From: WHSW01 sp963742205
GTDB lineage: Bacteria; Actinomycetota; Thermoleophilia; Solirubrobacterales; 70-9
Length of the DNA: 64,000 nt
Direction: 5' to 3'
Assembly (NCBI GenBank): GCA_963742205.1
Contig: CAVUKZ010000005.1
Location: 62,001 to 126,000 of the forward strand
Shown here: in pieces, positions 27,947-37,128 of the stretch
Numbering within the stretch: the stretch's first letter is position 1
How the letters are laid out: every line of letters begins with the position of its first letter
Position numbers and translations under genes: made by a program
Notes under the pieces: model-generated
What the model saw: only the letters and a program-made list of their open reading frames with translations
What the model was told of the DNA's origin: nothing
The model's database searches: none

Positions 27947-29064
27947 GTTGGAGAAGCAAGCGGACGAGGGTCCTCGCTCCGCTCGCCGGGCTCGTGCTGG
28001 CGGCCGGGCTGGCCGCGTGCGGGAGCGATGATTCGAGCGACAGCACGTCGAGCAGCAGCGGCGGTGGGAGCGGCACGATCGCATTCCTGCTGCCCGAGAC
28101 CGAGACGGCGCGCTACGAGACCCAGGACAAGCCGCTGTTCGAGCAGAAGGTCAATGAGCTCTGCCCGGACTGCGACATCCTGTACCAGAACGCCGACCAG
28201 GACCCGACCAAGCAGCAGTCGCAGGTCGAGGCCGCGGTCACCCAGGGCGCCAATGTGATCGTCCTCGACCCGGTCGATTCGACCTCGGCCGCGGGCATGG
28301 TGACCCGCGCCCAGCAGGCCGACATCCCGGTGATCAGCTATGACCGGCTGATCCTGAATGCGGACCTGGCTGCGTACGCTGAGTTCAACAGCCCCGAGGT
28401 GGGCAAGCAGCAGGGTGACGCCCTGACGAAGAAGCTCGCCGAGGACGGCAACCCGACCGGTCCGATCATCCAGATCAACGGCGACCCGAAGGACAACAAC
28501 GCGAAGTTGTTCAAGGAGGGCGCCACCTCGGTGTTCCAGGCCAAGGGGGTCGACGTCGCCAAGGAGTACGACACCCCCGACTGGCTGCCGGAGAACGCCC
28601 AGAAGGAGATGGACCAGGCGATCACCGCGGTGGGTGACGGCGGGTTCCACGGCGTCCTCGCGGCCAACGACGGCACCGCGGGCGGCGCGATCGCGGCGCT
28701 CAAGGGTGCCGGCATCGACCCGTCGACGATCCCGGTCACCGGTCAGGACGCCGAGCTGGCCGCGATCCAGCGGATCCTCGCGGGCGAGCAGTACATGACG
28801 GTCTACAAGCCGATCAAGCCGCTCGCCGACAACGCCGCGACGCTCGCGGTGGCGGTCATCAACGGTGAGGACCCGGCCTCCTCCGACGTCATCAACGGCG
28901 CGGAGGACAACGAGATGGAGCAGGTGCCGGCGGCGATCACCGACACGATCCCGGTGTTCCAGGACAACGTCAAGGACACCGTCGTCAAGGACGGGTACTG
29001 GAGCGCGCAGGAGATCTGCACGCAGCAGTTCGCGCAGGACTGCAAGGACGCAGGCATCCAGTAA
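27943..29064 (+). CDS. Sugar ABC transporter substrate-binding lipoprotein, XylF-like
   Basis: A 373-residue family 2 periplasmic binding protein. The signal peptide ends in a lipobox (LAAGLAAC, Cys about residue 26) and is followed by a Ser/Gly linker. The mature part contains IAFLLPETETARYETQDKP, VIVLDPVDSTSAAGMV and IPVISYDRLI, the last being typical of D-xylose-binding proteins; GVLAANDGTAGGAIAALKGAG and PVTGQDAELAAIQRI follow. Intact. Substrate xylose or a similar pentose is inferred from sequence type and the XylR-like regulator upstream. Confidence 0.9.
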   Translation: MSWRSKRTRVLAPLAGLVLAAGLAACGSDDSSDSTSSSSGGGSGTIAFLLPETETARYETQDKPLFEQKVNELCPDCDILYQNADQDPTKQQSQVEAAVTQGANVIVLDPVDSTSAAGMVTRAQQADIPVISYDRLILNADLAAYAEFNSPEVGKQQGDALTKKLAEDGNPTGPIIQINGDPKDNNAKLFKEGATSVFQAKGVDVAKEYDTPDWLPENAQKEMDQAITAVGDGGFHGVLAANDGTAGGAIAALKGAGIDPSTIPVTGQDAELAAIQRILAGEQYMTVYKPIKPLADNAATLAVAVINGEDPASSDVINGAEDNEMEQVPAAITDTIPVFQDNVKDTVVKDGYWSAQEICTQQFAQDCKDAGIQ

Positions 29065-29098
29065 TAACGAATAGCCTGACGCGTGAGGAGGGACTGAG

Positions 29099-29920
29099 AT
29101 GAGTCAAAGTCAGACCAGCTCGCCGAGCCCAGCGGCCGATTCGAATGGCCAGGCCCTCCTCACGCTGAAGGGCTTCACGAAGAGTTTCGGCGCCGTCCAG
29201 GCAATGAAGGACGTCTCGCTCGACGTGTATCCGGGCGAGGTCCTCGGGCTCGTCGGCGACAACGGCGCCGGCAAGTCGACCCTGATCAAGGCGATCTCCG
29301 GAGCCCAGCCAGCGGACACCGGCGAGGCATCGTTCGACGGCAAGCAGGTGAGGCTCCGGACCCCACACGAGGCGACCGAGCTCGGGATCGCGACCGTCTA
29401 CCAGGACCTGGCGCTGGCGGAGAACCTCGACGTGGTCGCCAATCTCTTCCTCGGGCAGGAGGTGTCGGCCTCGGTCCCGGGGATCCACGTCCTCGACGAG
29501 GTGGCGATGGAGCAGAAGGCGGTCGAGCTGCTGAGTTCGCTCGGGGTGACGACGCTGCGCAGCGTGCGCACCGAGGTCGCCTCGCTCTCCGGCGGCCAGC
29601 GGCAGGCGGTGGCGATCGCCCGCTCGCTGCTCGGCGAACCGAAGATGGTGATGCTCGACGAGCCCACCGCCGCGCTGGGGATCGTGCAGACCGCGCAGAT
29701 CCTGAAGCTGATCCAGCGATTGCGCGAGCGCGGGCTGGGCGTGATCGTGATCAGCCACAACCTGGCCGACGTCTTCGAGGTCGCCGATCGCATTGCGGTC
29801 CTGCGGCTGGGGCGGGTGGCGGGAGAGCACAAGGTCGGCGACGTGACCCGCGAGGACGTGGTGGCCTCGATCACCGGGGCGGACGTCGAGCAGAGGTCGA
29901 CCGAGGAGACTCCCCTATGA
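29099..29920 (+). CDS. Sugar ABC ATP-binding protein with a single nucleotide-binding domain
   Basis: A 273-residue ATPase: Walker A VGDNGAGKSTLIKAI, Q-loop TVYQDLALAENLDV, signature SLSGGQRQAVAIARSL, Walker B MVMLDEPTAALG and switch IVISHNLADVF. Most xylose and ribose importers use a double-domain XylG/RbsA of about 500 residues; this one is the short single-domain form (as in FrcA-type systems) and presumably works as a homodimer. GAGGAGGGAC sits upstream of ATG 29099. The stop overlaps the permease start (ATGA). Confidence 0.93.
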   Translation: MSQSQTSSPSPAADSNGQALLTLKGFTKSFGAVQAMKDVSLDVYPGEVLGLVGDNGAGKSTLIKAISGAQPADTGEASFDGKQVRLRTPHEATELGIATVYQDLALAENLDVVANLFLGQEVSASVPGIHVLDEVAMEQKAVELLSSLGVTTLRSVRTEVASLSGGQRQAVAIARSLLGEPKMVMLDEPTAALGIVQTAQILKLIQRLRERGLGVIVISHNLADVFEVADRIAVLRLGRVAGEHKVGDVTREDVVASITGADVEQRSTEETPL

Positions 29921-31129
29921 GCACGCCAGAAACGACCATCGGTACCGCACCGGCCGAGGCGGTCGACGGGTTCTCGATCCGCAAGGCGTTCGGCGCGCTG
30001 GCTCGGGGCGACCTCGCGCCGGTCAGGGTGATGCTCGGGATCGCGGTCATCTGGACGATCTTCCAGATCGCCAACGACCGCTTCCTGAGCGCGATCAACC
30101 TCTCGAACCTGACGCTGCAGATCGCGGCCACGGCGACGATCTCGATCGGCGTCGTGCTCGTCCTGCTGCTGGGTGAGATCGACCTGTCGATCGGCGCCGT
30201 CAGCGGTCTCGCCGCCGGGGTGATGGCGGTGCTGACCGTGCAACACGGCTGGGCGCCGCTGCTCGGGATCTTCGCCGGCCTCGCCGTCGGGGATCGCGAT
30301 CGGGGCCTTCAACGGCTTCATCGTCACCCGGTTCGGCGTGCCCTCGTTCGTGGTCACGCTCGCGGGACTCCTCGCCTTTCAGGGGGCGCTCTTATACGTG
30401 CTCGGCGACACCGGCTCGGTCAACCTGCCGCCGTCGATCATCACCGACCTCACCAGCACCTTCTTCGACCCGGTCATCGGCTGGGTCCTCGGGATCCTCG
30501 GGATCGTCGCGATCGTCGCGAGCCTGTTGGCGGTGCGAAGACGTCGAGAGAAAGCCGGCCTCGAGGTCGGACCGATGTCCCTGGTGATCCTGCGCGTGGT
30601 GGTGGTCGCGGTCGCGATTCTCGCCGCGGTGGCGATCCTCAACGAGGATCGCGGTGTCCCGCTGGCGGCGGTGATCGTGGTCGCGCTGATGATCCTGTTC
30701 ACGTTCATCACGGAGCGCACCCGCTACGGGCGCCACATCTTCGCCGTCGGCGGCAACGAGGAAGCCGCGCGCCGGGCCGGGATCAGCGTCACCAAGATCA
30801 AGGTCAGCGTCTTCACGCTCGCCTCGCTGCTCGCAGCCGCGGGCGGGATCCTCGCCGCGTCGCGCCTGCTGGCCGTCAACCAGCAGTCCGGTTCCGGCGA
30901 CGTCCTGCTGCTCGCGATCGCCGGCCCGGTGATCGCCGGCACGAGCCTGTTCGGCGGCCGCGGCTACGTCTGGTCGGCCCTGCTGGGCGCCGTCGTGATC
31001 GGCTCGATCTCCAACGGCATGGACCTGCTCGCGCTCGACTCCGACATCAAGTTCATGATCACCGGCGCGGTGCTGCTGGGCGCGGTGACGATCGACGCGC
31101 TCACCAACCGCCGCCGCGCGGCCGGCTGA
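29917..31129 (+). CDS. Sugar ABC permease, XylH-like, frameshifted
   Basis: About 403 residues and some ten membrane helices. Early blocks are LTLQIAATATISIGVVLVLL and GEIDLSIGAVSGLAAGV, the BPD_transp_2 signature of ribose/xylose permeases; later RYGRHIFAVGGNEEAARRAGI, the cytoplasmic coupling loop, and GTSLFGGRGYVWSALLGA. The frame breaks at a run of four G (30289-30292); with three, the protein reads VGIAIGAFNGFIVTRFGVPSF. XylH-type proteins of this length carry extra helices in the middle (about residues 180-250), as seen here. Confidence 0.9.
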
Positions 31130-31995
31130 CCGTCGACGCGCCGATTCGCTTCGCCGTCGGCGTCCCGAACGTCCGCGAGTACGGCGACCCGCTGCTCCTG
31201 CTCGAGCTCGGGCGCGCCGCCGAGGACGCTGGGTGGGACGGGTTCTTCGTCTGGGACCACCTCGCCTACAGCGATCCCGATGCCCCGGTCGCCGACCCGT
31301 GGATGGCGATCGCGGCGGTTGCGGCGCGCACCGAGCGCGTGCGCCTCGGCGTGATGGTCTGCATCCTCGCCCGGCGCCGGCCGCAGAAGGTCGCCCGCGA
31401 GACCGCCTCGCTCGACGTGCTCTCGGGCGGTCGGCTCGTGTTCGGCGCCGGCCTCGGCTCGGAGTGGGAGGCGGAGTTCGCGGCGTTCGGCGAGGACCCC
31501 GACCCGCGGGTGCGCGCGGCGCGGCTCGACGAAGGGCTCGACATCGTCTCCGGCCTCTGGAGCGGCGAGCCGTTTCGCTACAGCGGAACCCACTACGAGG
31601 TCGCGCAGACGACCTTCCTCCCGACGCCGCTCCAGCGCCCTCGGATCCCGGTCTGGATCGCGGGCCGCTGGCCGGCGCCGCGGCCGTTTCGGCGCGCCGC
31701 GCGCTGGGACGGCGTGTTCGCGATCCACCGCGAGGTCTCCCAGACGCAGACCATGAGCCCCGAGCAGCTCGGCGAGATCGTCTCCTACACCCGCGCGCAT
31801 CGAGCGTCCGACTCGCCGTTCGACTTCGTGATCGAGGGCCAGACCGCCGGGGACGGGGGCGCGGCGGACCGCGAGCGAGTCGACGGCCTGCGCGCGGCGG
31901 GGCTCACCTGGTGGATCGAGAGCCTCGGCTGGTTCCGCGGCCCGCTCGCGGCGACGCGCGAGCGCATCGACGCCGGGCCGCCGCGCGTCGACTAG
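31126..31995 (+). CDS. LLM-class flavin-dependent oxidoreductase
   Basis: About 289 residues in the luciferase-like monooxygenase fold: FAVGVPNVREYGDPLLLLELG, WDGFFVWDHLAY, RVRLGVMVCILARRRPQKVARE, LDVLSGGRLVFGAGLGSEWE and FLPTPLQRPRIPVWIAG. Such enzymes use FMNH2 or F420. The frame opens without ATG/GTG/TTG near the natural N-terminus; CTG 31126 overlaps the permease stop (CTGA) and is the only sensible start unless a base is wrong. As the last gene of the sugar operon it may oxidise the imported compound or just share its promoter. Confidence 0.82.
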   Translation: MTVDAPIRFAVGVPNVREYGDPLLLLELGRAAEDAGWDGFFVWDHLAYSDPDAPVADPWMAIAAVAARTERVRLGVMVCILARRRPQKVARETASLDVLSGGRLVFGAGLGSEWEAEFAAFGEDPDPRVRAARLDEGLDIVSGLWSGEPFRYSGTHYEVAQTTFLPTPLQRPRIPVWIAGRWPAPRPFRRAARWDGVFAIHREVSQTQTMSPEQLGEIVSYTRAHRASDSPFDFVIEGQTAGDGGAADRERVDGLRAAGLTWWIESLGWFRGPLAATRERIDAGPPRVD

Positions 31996-32030
31996 CTCAC
32001 CCCCTGCGATGCCGCCGCCGCGCGATGCGC

Positions 32031-32079
32031 GGCGAGTCGCCGATCGACCGCGTATACCGCTGTCAACTTGCGACTCGCC
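32031..32079. repeat. Inverted-repeat element, copy 1
   Basis: GGCGAGTCGC (32031-32040) and GCGACTCGCC (32070-32079) are perfect 10-bp arms flanking a 29-bp centre. The central 21 bp (32046-32066, GACCGCG...CGCTGTCAA) recur with two mismatches at 36819-36839. The surrounding 161-bp gap (31996-32156) has no gene that I can see. Confidence 0.5.
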
Positions 32080-32156
32080 GATTATCCCCAGGGCGCCGCT
32101 CCCGCCGAACGCCTCGGAGCGGCTCACGGATCGGGTCCCGCAAGCGTTGGCTAGTC

Positions 32157-33039
32157 GTGGAGGAGCGCCTGGCCTACCGCCCGCCGTTCGACGGCGCGGC
32201 GCTGCTTCGGTTCCTCGCCCGGCGGGCGATCCCGGGGGTCGAGGAGGTCGATGGCGAGACCTACCGGCGGAGCCTGCGGCTGCCCTCGGGACCGGGCACC
32301 GTCGAGCTCAGCCTCGCCGATGGCTACGTCCGGGCGCGCATCGAGGCGCCCGCGGCCCCCGATTGCGAGCGCGCGATCACGATCGCCCGCGCCCTCTTCG
32401 ACCTCGACGCCGACCCGCAGGCGATCGCGTCGGTGCTGCGGCGCGACGCGCTGTTGGCGCCGCTGCTCGAGGCGGCGCCCGGCCGGCGGCAGCCGGGCAG
32501 CGCGGACGCGGCCGAGCTCGCGGCCCGGGCGGTACTGGGCCAGCAGGTCTCGCTGGAGGCGGCGGTCACGCTCGCCGCGCGCCTGGTCGCCGACTACGGC
32601 GAGCCTCTCGATCGCCCCGTCGGCACCGTCACGCACCTCTTCCCCTCGGCCGCGGCGCTCGCCTCGGCCGACCCAGAGCGCCTCGCGATGCCCGGCGCCC
32701 GGCGGCGAGCGCTGCTCGGCCTCTGCGCGGCGCTCGCCGCGGGCGACCTGGCGCTCGAGCCCGGCACGGACCTCGAGGAGGCGCGGGGGCGCCTGCTGGC
32801 GCTGCCGGGGATCGGCCCGTGGACGGCCGAGTACGTGGCGATGCGCGCGCTCGGCGACGTCGACGCGCTGCCGGCCACGGACCTCGGGCTGCGCCGGGCG
32901 CTCGAGCGTCTGGGCGAGGACCCGAGCCCGGATGCGCTCCGCAGGCGCGCCGAGGAGTGGCGGCCCTACCGCGCCTACGGCGCCCAGTATCTGTGGTCGG
33001 CGCTCGAGAGCCGTCGCGGTCAGCCGTCGTCCTGGCTGA
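32157..33039 (+). CDS. DNA-3-methyladenine glycosylase II (AlkA-like)
   Basis: About 290 residues. An N-terminal AlkA_N-like domain (YRRSLRLPSGPGTVELSLADG) precedes a helix-hairpin-helix glycosylase core: ARAVLGQQVSLEAAVTLAARL, the hairpin LPGIGPWTAEYVAMRAL and the catalytic aspartate in LPATDLGLRRAL, about 240 residues in. It excises alkylated purines. The tail AYGAQYLWSALESR is typical of the true C-terminus. As printed the frame runs on to 33173, deep into the convergent asparaginase gene; one extra base near 33010 would end it at 33039, which I prefer. GTG 32157 is the start that fits the fold. Confidence 0.8.
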
Positions 33040-34018
33040 ACGCCCACCGGATCTCGTTGATCTCGAGTCCGGAGCCGAGGCAGGCGAGCAGCTTCATCCG
33101 CGCAGCCTGTGGGGAGAGGAAGCCCGCCGGGATGATCCCGGTCTCGCGCAGGTCGCGCTCGGATCCGCGGTAGCCGTAGGTCGCGCTGAGGATCACGCCG
33201 CGCTCGGGCCGGCAGTAGGCGACCACGGGGATCCGCTCGGCGGCCTCGGCCCAGACCTCGAGCAGGGGCGGCGCCAGGTGCCCGGCGCCGAGCGTGCCGA
33301 TGACGACGCCCTCCGGGTCGGTGTCGAGGGCGGCACGGGCCAGCGCGCCGTCGTCGCCCGCGCCGGTGCCGATCACCAGGACGCGGCCGTCGAGATGCGG
33401 TGGATCGAGGGGTGGGTTGCGAGGGATCCGCGACCAGATCGTCGGGTGGCCCTCGGTGACGCGCCCGAGCGGTCCGGTCTGCGGCGAGGAGAAGGCGACG
33501 AGCGAGGTCGTGTCCGTCTTGCGCGCGCAGCGCGCGTGATGGATCTCACCGCCGAAGCAGACCAGTACGCCCATCCCGGCAGCCGCGTCGCCGGCCGCCA
33601 CGCTCACCGCGTCGACGGCGTTGGCCGGCCCGTCGGCGCCCGGGGCGGAGGCCGGGCGGATCGCGCCGGTGAACACGATCGGGGCCTCGGCGTCGTGGAT
33701 GACGTCGCACAGCATCGCCGTCTCCTCCAGGGTGTCGGTGCCGTGGGTGACGACGACGCCGATTCCGCGCCGGGCCGCGTCGCGCGCCTGGCGGCAGATG
33801 CGCAGCTGGTCGTCGAGCGTCAGGTGGGCGCTGGGGAGGTTGGTGACGGTCTCCGCCTGCAGCCCGTCGTGGTCGGCGAGGCTGGGAATGCTCGCCAGCA
33901 GACCCTCGGCGTCGAGATCGGGCGTCGCCCCCGACTCGCCGGTCATCGAGATCGTGCCGCCGGCCGCCAGGATCCGGACCTGTCGCGCCCGGCTTGGTGC
34001 CCCTTCCCTAACGGCCAC
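33020..34018 (-). CDS. L-asparaginase
   Basis: A 332-residue amidohydrolase of the bacterial type I/II asparaginase family. The nucleophile threonine is T22 in ILAAGGTISM; the second active-site block is VVTHGTDTLEETA with Thr-Asp, and the lysine is in CARKTDTTSLVAFSS. No signal peptide, so cytoplasmic. GTG 34018 is supported by TATCGT 6 nt upstream (minus strand 34025-34030), the leaderless arrangement seen elsewhere. It converges on the AlkA gene and is divergent from the enoyl-CoA hydratase gene. Confidence 0.92.
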   Translation of the reverse strand: MAVREGAPSRARQVRILAAGGTISMTGESGATPDLDAEGLLASIPSLADHDGLQAETVTNLPSAHLTLDDQLRICRQARDAARRGIGVVVTHGTDTLEETAMLCDVIHDAEAPIVFTGAIRPASAPGADGPANAVDAVSVAAGDAAAGMGVLVCFGGEIHHARCARKTDTTSLVAFSSPQTGPLGRVTEGHPTIWSRIPRNPPLDPPHLDGRVLVIGTGAGDDGALARAALDTDPEGVVIGTLGAGHLAPPLLEVWAEAAERIPVVAYCRPERGVILSATYGYRGSERDLRETGIIPAGFLSPQAARMKLLACLGSGLEINEIRWAFSQDDG

Positions 34019-34065
34019 GCGGCGACGATAGCGGCTCGCCCTCGCGCCGATAGCATCGGCGCCCC

Positions 34066-34803
34066 ATGAGCGAGCTGATCGCGGTCGAGGCGGCGGACGA
34101 CGTCACCGTCGTGCGGATCCAGCGTCCGCCGGCGAACGCCCTCGAGCCGGGCCTGCTCGCCGCGGGCGCCGACGTGGTCGCGGATCTGCGGGCCGCGCGT
34201 CCCGCGGCCGTGGTGATCACCGGGTCGGGCGACTTCTTCTCGGGCGGTGTTGACCTGAAGCTGGCGCCGACGCTGTCGCCGCCGGAGCAGCGCGGGATGG
34301 TCGCCGGGATCAACCGGCTCTTTTACGAGTGGTACGGGTTTCCGGGGCCCGTGGTCGCGGCCGTCAACGGCCACGCGGTCGCGGGCGGGATGATCCTCGC
34401 GCTCTGCGCCGACCACCGGGTGGGCTCGCGGGCGGGGAGCTACGGGCTGAGCGAGGTCCGGGTGGGCACGCCGTACCCGGTGGCCGCCCTTGCCGTCGTC
34501 CGCGCCGAGCTCGCCCCGGGGCCCGCGCGCAGGCTCATGCTCGGCGGCGAGCTGGTCGACGCCGAGTCGGCGCTCGAGCTCGGCCTCGTCGACGAGCTCG
34601 CCGACCGGGCCGACGTGCTGGCTCGCGCGCAGGCCGTCGCCCACGAGCTGGCAGCGCTCCCGTCCTCGACGTATCGGTCGGTGAAGGCACAGCTTCGGGG
34701 CCCCGACCTGGAGGCGATGCGGGCCGGGGTCGAGGACGATCCGCTCGCCCAGGGCTGGCTCGGCGACGAGACTGCCGACGCGGCGCGGGCGGCGCTGGAG
34801 TAG
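34066..34803 (+). CDS. Enoyl-CoA hydratase/isomerase-family protein
   Basis: A 245-residue crotonase-fold protein: VTVVRIQRPPANALEP, ITGSGDFFSGGVDLK for the first oxyanion strand, and VAAVNGHAVAGGMILALCADHR for the second. The usual pair of catalytic glutamates is not both evident: the GLSEVRVGT loop has one Glu. Isomerase or hydrolase activity is therefore as likely as hydratase. TAGCAT lies 9 nt upstream of the ATG, so the message is probably leaderless. A monooxygenase gene follows convergently with a 9-bp gap. Confidence 0.87.
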   Translation: MSELIAVEAADDVTVVRIQRPPANALEPGLLAAGADVVADLRAARPAAVVITGSGDFFSGGVDLKLAPTLSPPEQRGMVAGINRLFYEWYGFPGPVVAAVNGHAVAGGMILALCADHRVGSRAGSYGLSEVRVGTPYPVAALAVVRAELAPGPARRLMLGGELVDAESALELGLVDELADRADVLARAQAVAHELAALPSSTYRSVKAQLRGPDLEAMRAGVEDDPLAQGWLGDETADAARAALE

Positions 34804-34812
34804 GCGGACGAC

Positions 34813-36294
34813 TTAGACGGCGACCCGGTAGTCGCCCGGGTTGAGCCGCCGCGTCCGCCGCCGGTACTCCAGCCAGGCGCCGGGCCAGTTGTTGGTGTTC
34901 TCGCCGCGCGAGTTCACGTACCAGTTGTGACAGCCGCCGGTGGTCCAGACCGTGTGCTCGCTGCGGCGCGCCATCTCCTCCCGCCACGCGTTCTGCGTCT
35001 CCGGGCGCAGATCGAGCCAGCGAAACCCGCCGTCGCGAAGCCGCCGGAGGCCGTCGATGACGTAGCTGAACTGAGACTCGAGCGTGTACGGGACCGAGCC
35101 GGAGCCGTGGTTGGTGTTCGGCCCGTAGAGCACGAACATGTTCGGAAAGCCGGAGACGGTGGTGCCGAGATAGGCCTCCGCCCGCTCGCCCCACACCGCG
35201 TTGAGCTCGCGCCCATCGAGCCCGCGGATCTCCATCGGGGCGACGAAGTTGTGGGTGGCAAAGCCCGTGCCGTAGACGATCACGTCGGCCTCGCGCTCCA
35301 CGCCGTCGGGACCGATGACGCCGGTCGCCGTCACCCGCTCCGCAGCACCCGCGATCAGCTCGACGTCGTCGCGGAGCAGGGTGGGGTACCAGTCGCTGGT
35401 CACGAGCACGCGCTTGCAGCCGATCTCGTAGTCGGGGGTCGACGCCTCGATCAGGTCCGGGCGGCCGCGCAACGCGCGCCGGCGCTCCATGTTCGAGAGC
35501 CCCTCGATCGCCTTGAGCACGCCCTGATGACCCGTCAACCCGTGCGCGAGCAGCTCGAAGAGGGCGAAGTTGGTGACCCGCGCGGCCGTCACGCGCAGCG
35601 GGAAACGCTCGAACAGGCGGCGCTCCCAGGCCGGGTAGCCGCGGTCCATGCGCCGGAGGATCCAGGGGGCCGAGCGCTGGTAGATGGTCGTCCGCTCGGC
35701 GACCTTGGCGACCTCGGGGACGAACTGGATCGCGCTGGCGCCCGTGCCGACCACGGCGACCCGCCGCCCGGCGAGATCGACGTCGTGATCCCACTCGGCC
35801 GAGTGGAAGGACGGCCCGTCGAAGTCCTCGATGCCCTCGATCGCGGGGATCGCGGGACGGGTCAGCTGCCCGCAGGCGGTGACGAGGACGTCGAACTGCC
35901 GCTCGCCGCCCTCGGCGCTGCGCAGCGTCCAGCGCCCGGTCTCCGCGTCGAACTCGGCGTCGGCGATCTCGGCGCCGAACCGCAGGTGGGGATCGATGCC
36001 GTAGCTGCGGGAGACCCCCTCGAGGTAGTCGAGGATCTCGGCCTGAGGCGCGTAGCGGCGCGACCATCGATGCCCGGGGGCGAACGAGTAGGAGTACAGG
36101 TGGGACGGGACATCGCAGGCGGCGCCCGGGTACGTGTTCGCTCGCCAGACCCCACCGACGCTGTCGCCGCGCTCGAAGATCTCGAAGTTCTCAAAGCCCG
36201 CCTCCCGCAGCTTGATCCCGACCCCGACGCCGCCGAAGCCGGCGCCGACGATGCCGACCGAAAGATCCCGCGTGGCTCCGTTCGAACTTCCCAT
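34813..36294 (-). CDS. Flavin-containing monooxygenase, Baeyer-Villiger type
   Basis: A 493-residue FAD/NADPH enzyme: VGIVGAGFGGVGVGIKLREAG (FAD Rossmann, residues about 12-32), GGVWRANTYPGAACDVPSHLYS (BVMO landmark), FDGPSFHSAEWDHDVDLAG which matches the fingerprint FxGxxxHxxxW, and VAVVGTGASAIQFVPEVA for NADPH. Such enzymes insert oxygen next to ketones or oxidise heteroatoms; substrate unknown. The length is slightly short for cyclohexanone monooxygenase and normal for the hydroxyacetophenone/phenylacetone-like groups. TAGATT 9 nt upstream suggests a leaderless start at ATG 36294. Confidence 0.9.
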   Translation of the reverse strand: MGSSNGATRDLSVGIVGAGFGGVGVGIKLREAGFENFEIFERGDSVGGVWRANTYPGAACDVPSHLYSYSFAPGHRWSRRYAPQAEILDYLEGVSRSYGIDPHLRFGAEIADAEFDAETGRWTLRSAEGGERQFDVLVTACGQLTRPAIPAIEGIEDFDGPSFHSAEWDHDVDLAGRRVAVVGTGASAIQFVPEVAKVAERTTIYQRSAPWILRRMDRGYPAWERRLFERFPLRVTAARVTNFALFELLAHGLTGHQGVLKAIEGLSNMERRRALRGRPDLIEASTPDYEIGCKRVLVTSDWYPTLLRDDVELIAGAAERVTATGVIGPDGVEREADVIVYGTGFATHNFVAPMEIRGLDGRELNAVWGERAEAYLGTTVSGFPNMFVLYGPNTNHGSGSVPYTLESQFSYVIDGLRRLRDGGFRWLDLRPETQNAWREEMARRSEHTVWTTGGCHNWYVNSRGENTNNWPGAWLEYRRRTRRLNPGDYRVAV

Positions 36295-36353
36295 CCGCCT
36301 GTGAATCTAACCGGCGCCAGGCTCGTCGGGATTGATTAAGGTCGCCGCCGACC

Positions 36354-36830
36354 ATGGTCGGGGGTGTCGGGAGCAGAGCGTTGGCGTCGTGTGGCGCGGT
36401 TGCGGCCGTGCTCGCAATCGTCGCCGTGGCCGCATCGCCGGCGGCGGCGAAGGAGCTCGACCGGTACTCGATCGTCCATGGCTGCTACTCGCTGGCGTCG
36501 GCCTCCGGGGGGCCGGCGGCGGTGAAGGGCGGCGACGGCTACGCCTGGCCTGACGTACGTCGCGCCGCTTCGGTGCGCCGGCCGCCGGCGTGCGGGTCGG
36601 GATCGCCGGGCGAGCTTGCCACGCCGACCCGCGCTCGGCAAGGCGCCTCGCGTCGTCAGGGCGCGGCGTTTCTCGGCTCGCGCGGGCGGGTGCGGTTCGT
36701 GGGCGTCGCGTCGCGCGGCGCCGCCGCGGCCCGGCGCACGCTCGCCGCTACGTGCGGCGCGCGGGCGTGCGCTGAGCGCTCGCGGCCGCGGTGGGGCGAT
36801 AGGTTGCGAGCGCCGCTAGACCGCGAATAG
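36354..36830 (+). pseudogene. Remnant of a secreted protein (signal peptide plus decayed body)
   Basis: ATG 36354 starts a convincing signal peptide (CGAVAAVLAIVAVAASPAAA) followed by KELDRYSIVHGCYSLASA. The first 60 residues recall the N-terminal module of the secreted M19 peptidase at 7878-9900 (there NDCFAVATPDRG). From about residue 65 the frame becomes an Arg/Ala-rich shadow-like sequence and no other frame continues convincingly. I read it as a truncated or heavily frameshifted gene. TAAGGT at 36338 could be its -10. No known domain follows. Confidence 0.35.
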
Positions 36831-36851
36831 CGCTGTCAATCGGCGAGTCGC
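36819..36851. repeat. Inverted-repeat element, copy 2 (partial)
   Basis: 36819-36839 matches the centre of the 32031-32079 element in 19 of 21 positions, and GGCGAGTCGC follows at 36842-36851; the partner arm to the left is imperfect (GCGAGCGCC near 36806). The gap 36831-37128 otherwise holds no gene I can defend. A plus-strand stretch at about 36935-37020 that would read QCDVDRSDQQATALDCTA looks like decayed coding sequence. Confidence 0.45.
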
Positions 36852-37128
36852 GAGCTGGCGCCGCGCCGGAGGCCCGCGCGAACCGCCCGCGGGCACCTAT
36901 ACGGTGCTGTCGGTGCGGCTCGGGGCTGTGGGCGCAGTGCGACGTCGACCGCTCCGACCAGCAGGCCACTGCGCTCGACTGCACGGCGAGCGCGAGCAGC
37001 GCGAGCGCGAATACGGTGCGGCGGGCCACGGCGCCGGAGCTTGCCAGACGGCCTTCGAGCCCGCGCCAGTTCCCCCGGGAGACCGCAACGGGCTCAAGTG
37101 CGAAGCAACAAGCACCGATAAGCCGGGT

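Noticed and set aside
33040..33173. C-terminal extension of the AlkA-like glycosylase overlapping asparaginase by 154 bp
   Set aside because: The glycosylase fold ends near WSALESR; the extension is the reverse shadow of the asparaginase C-terminus.
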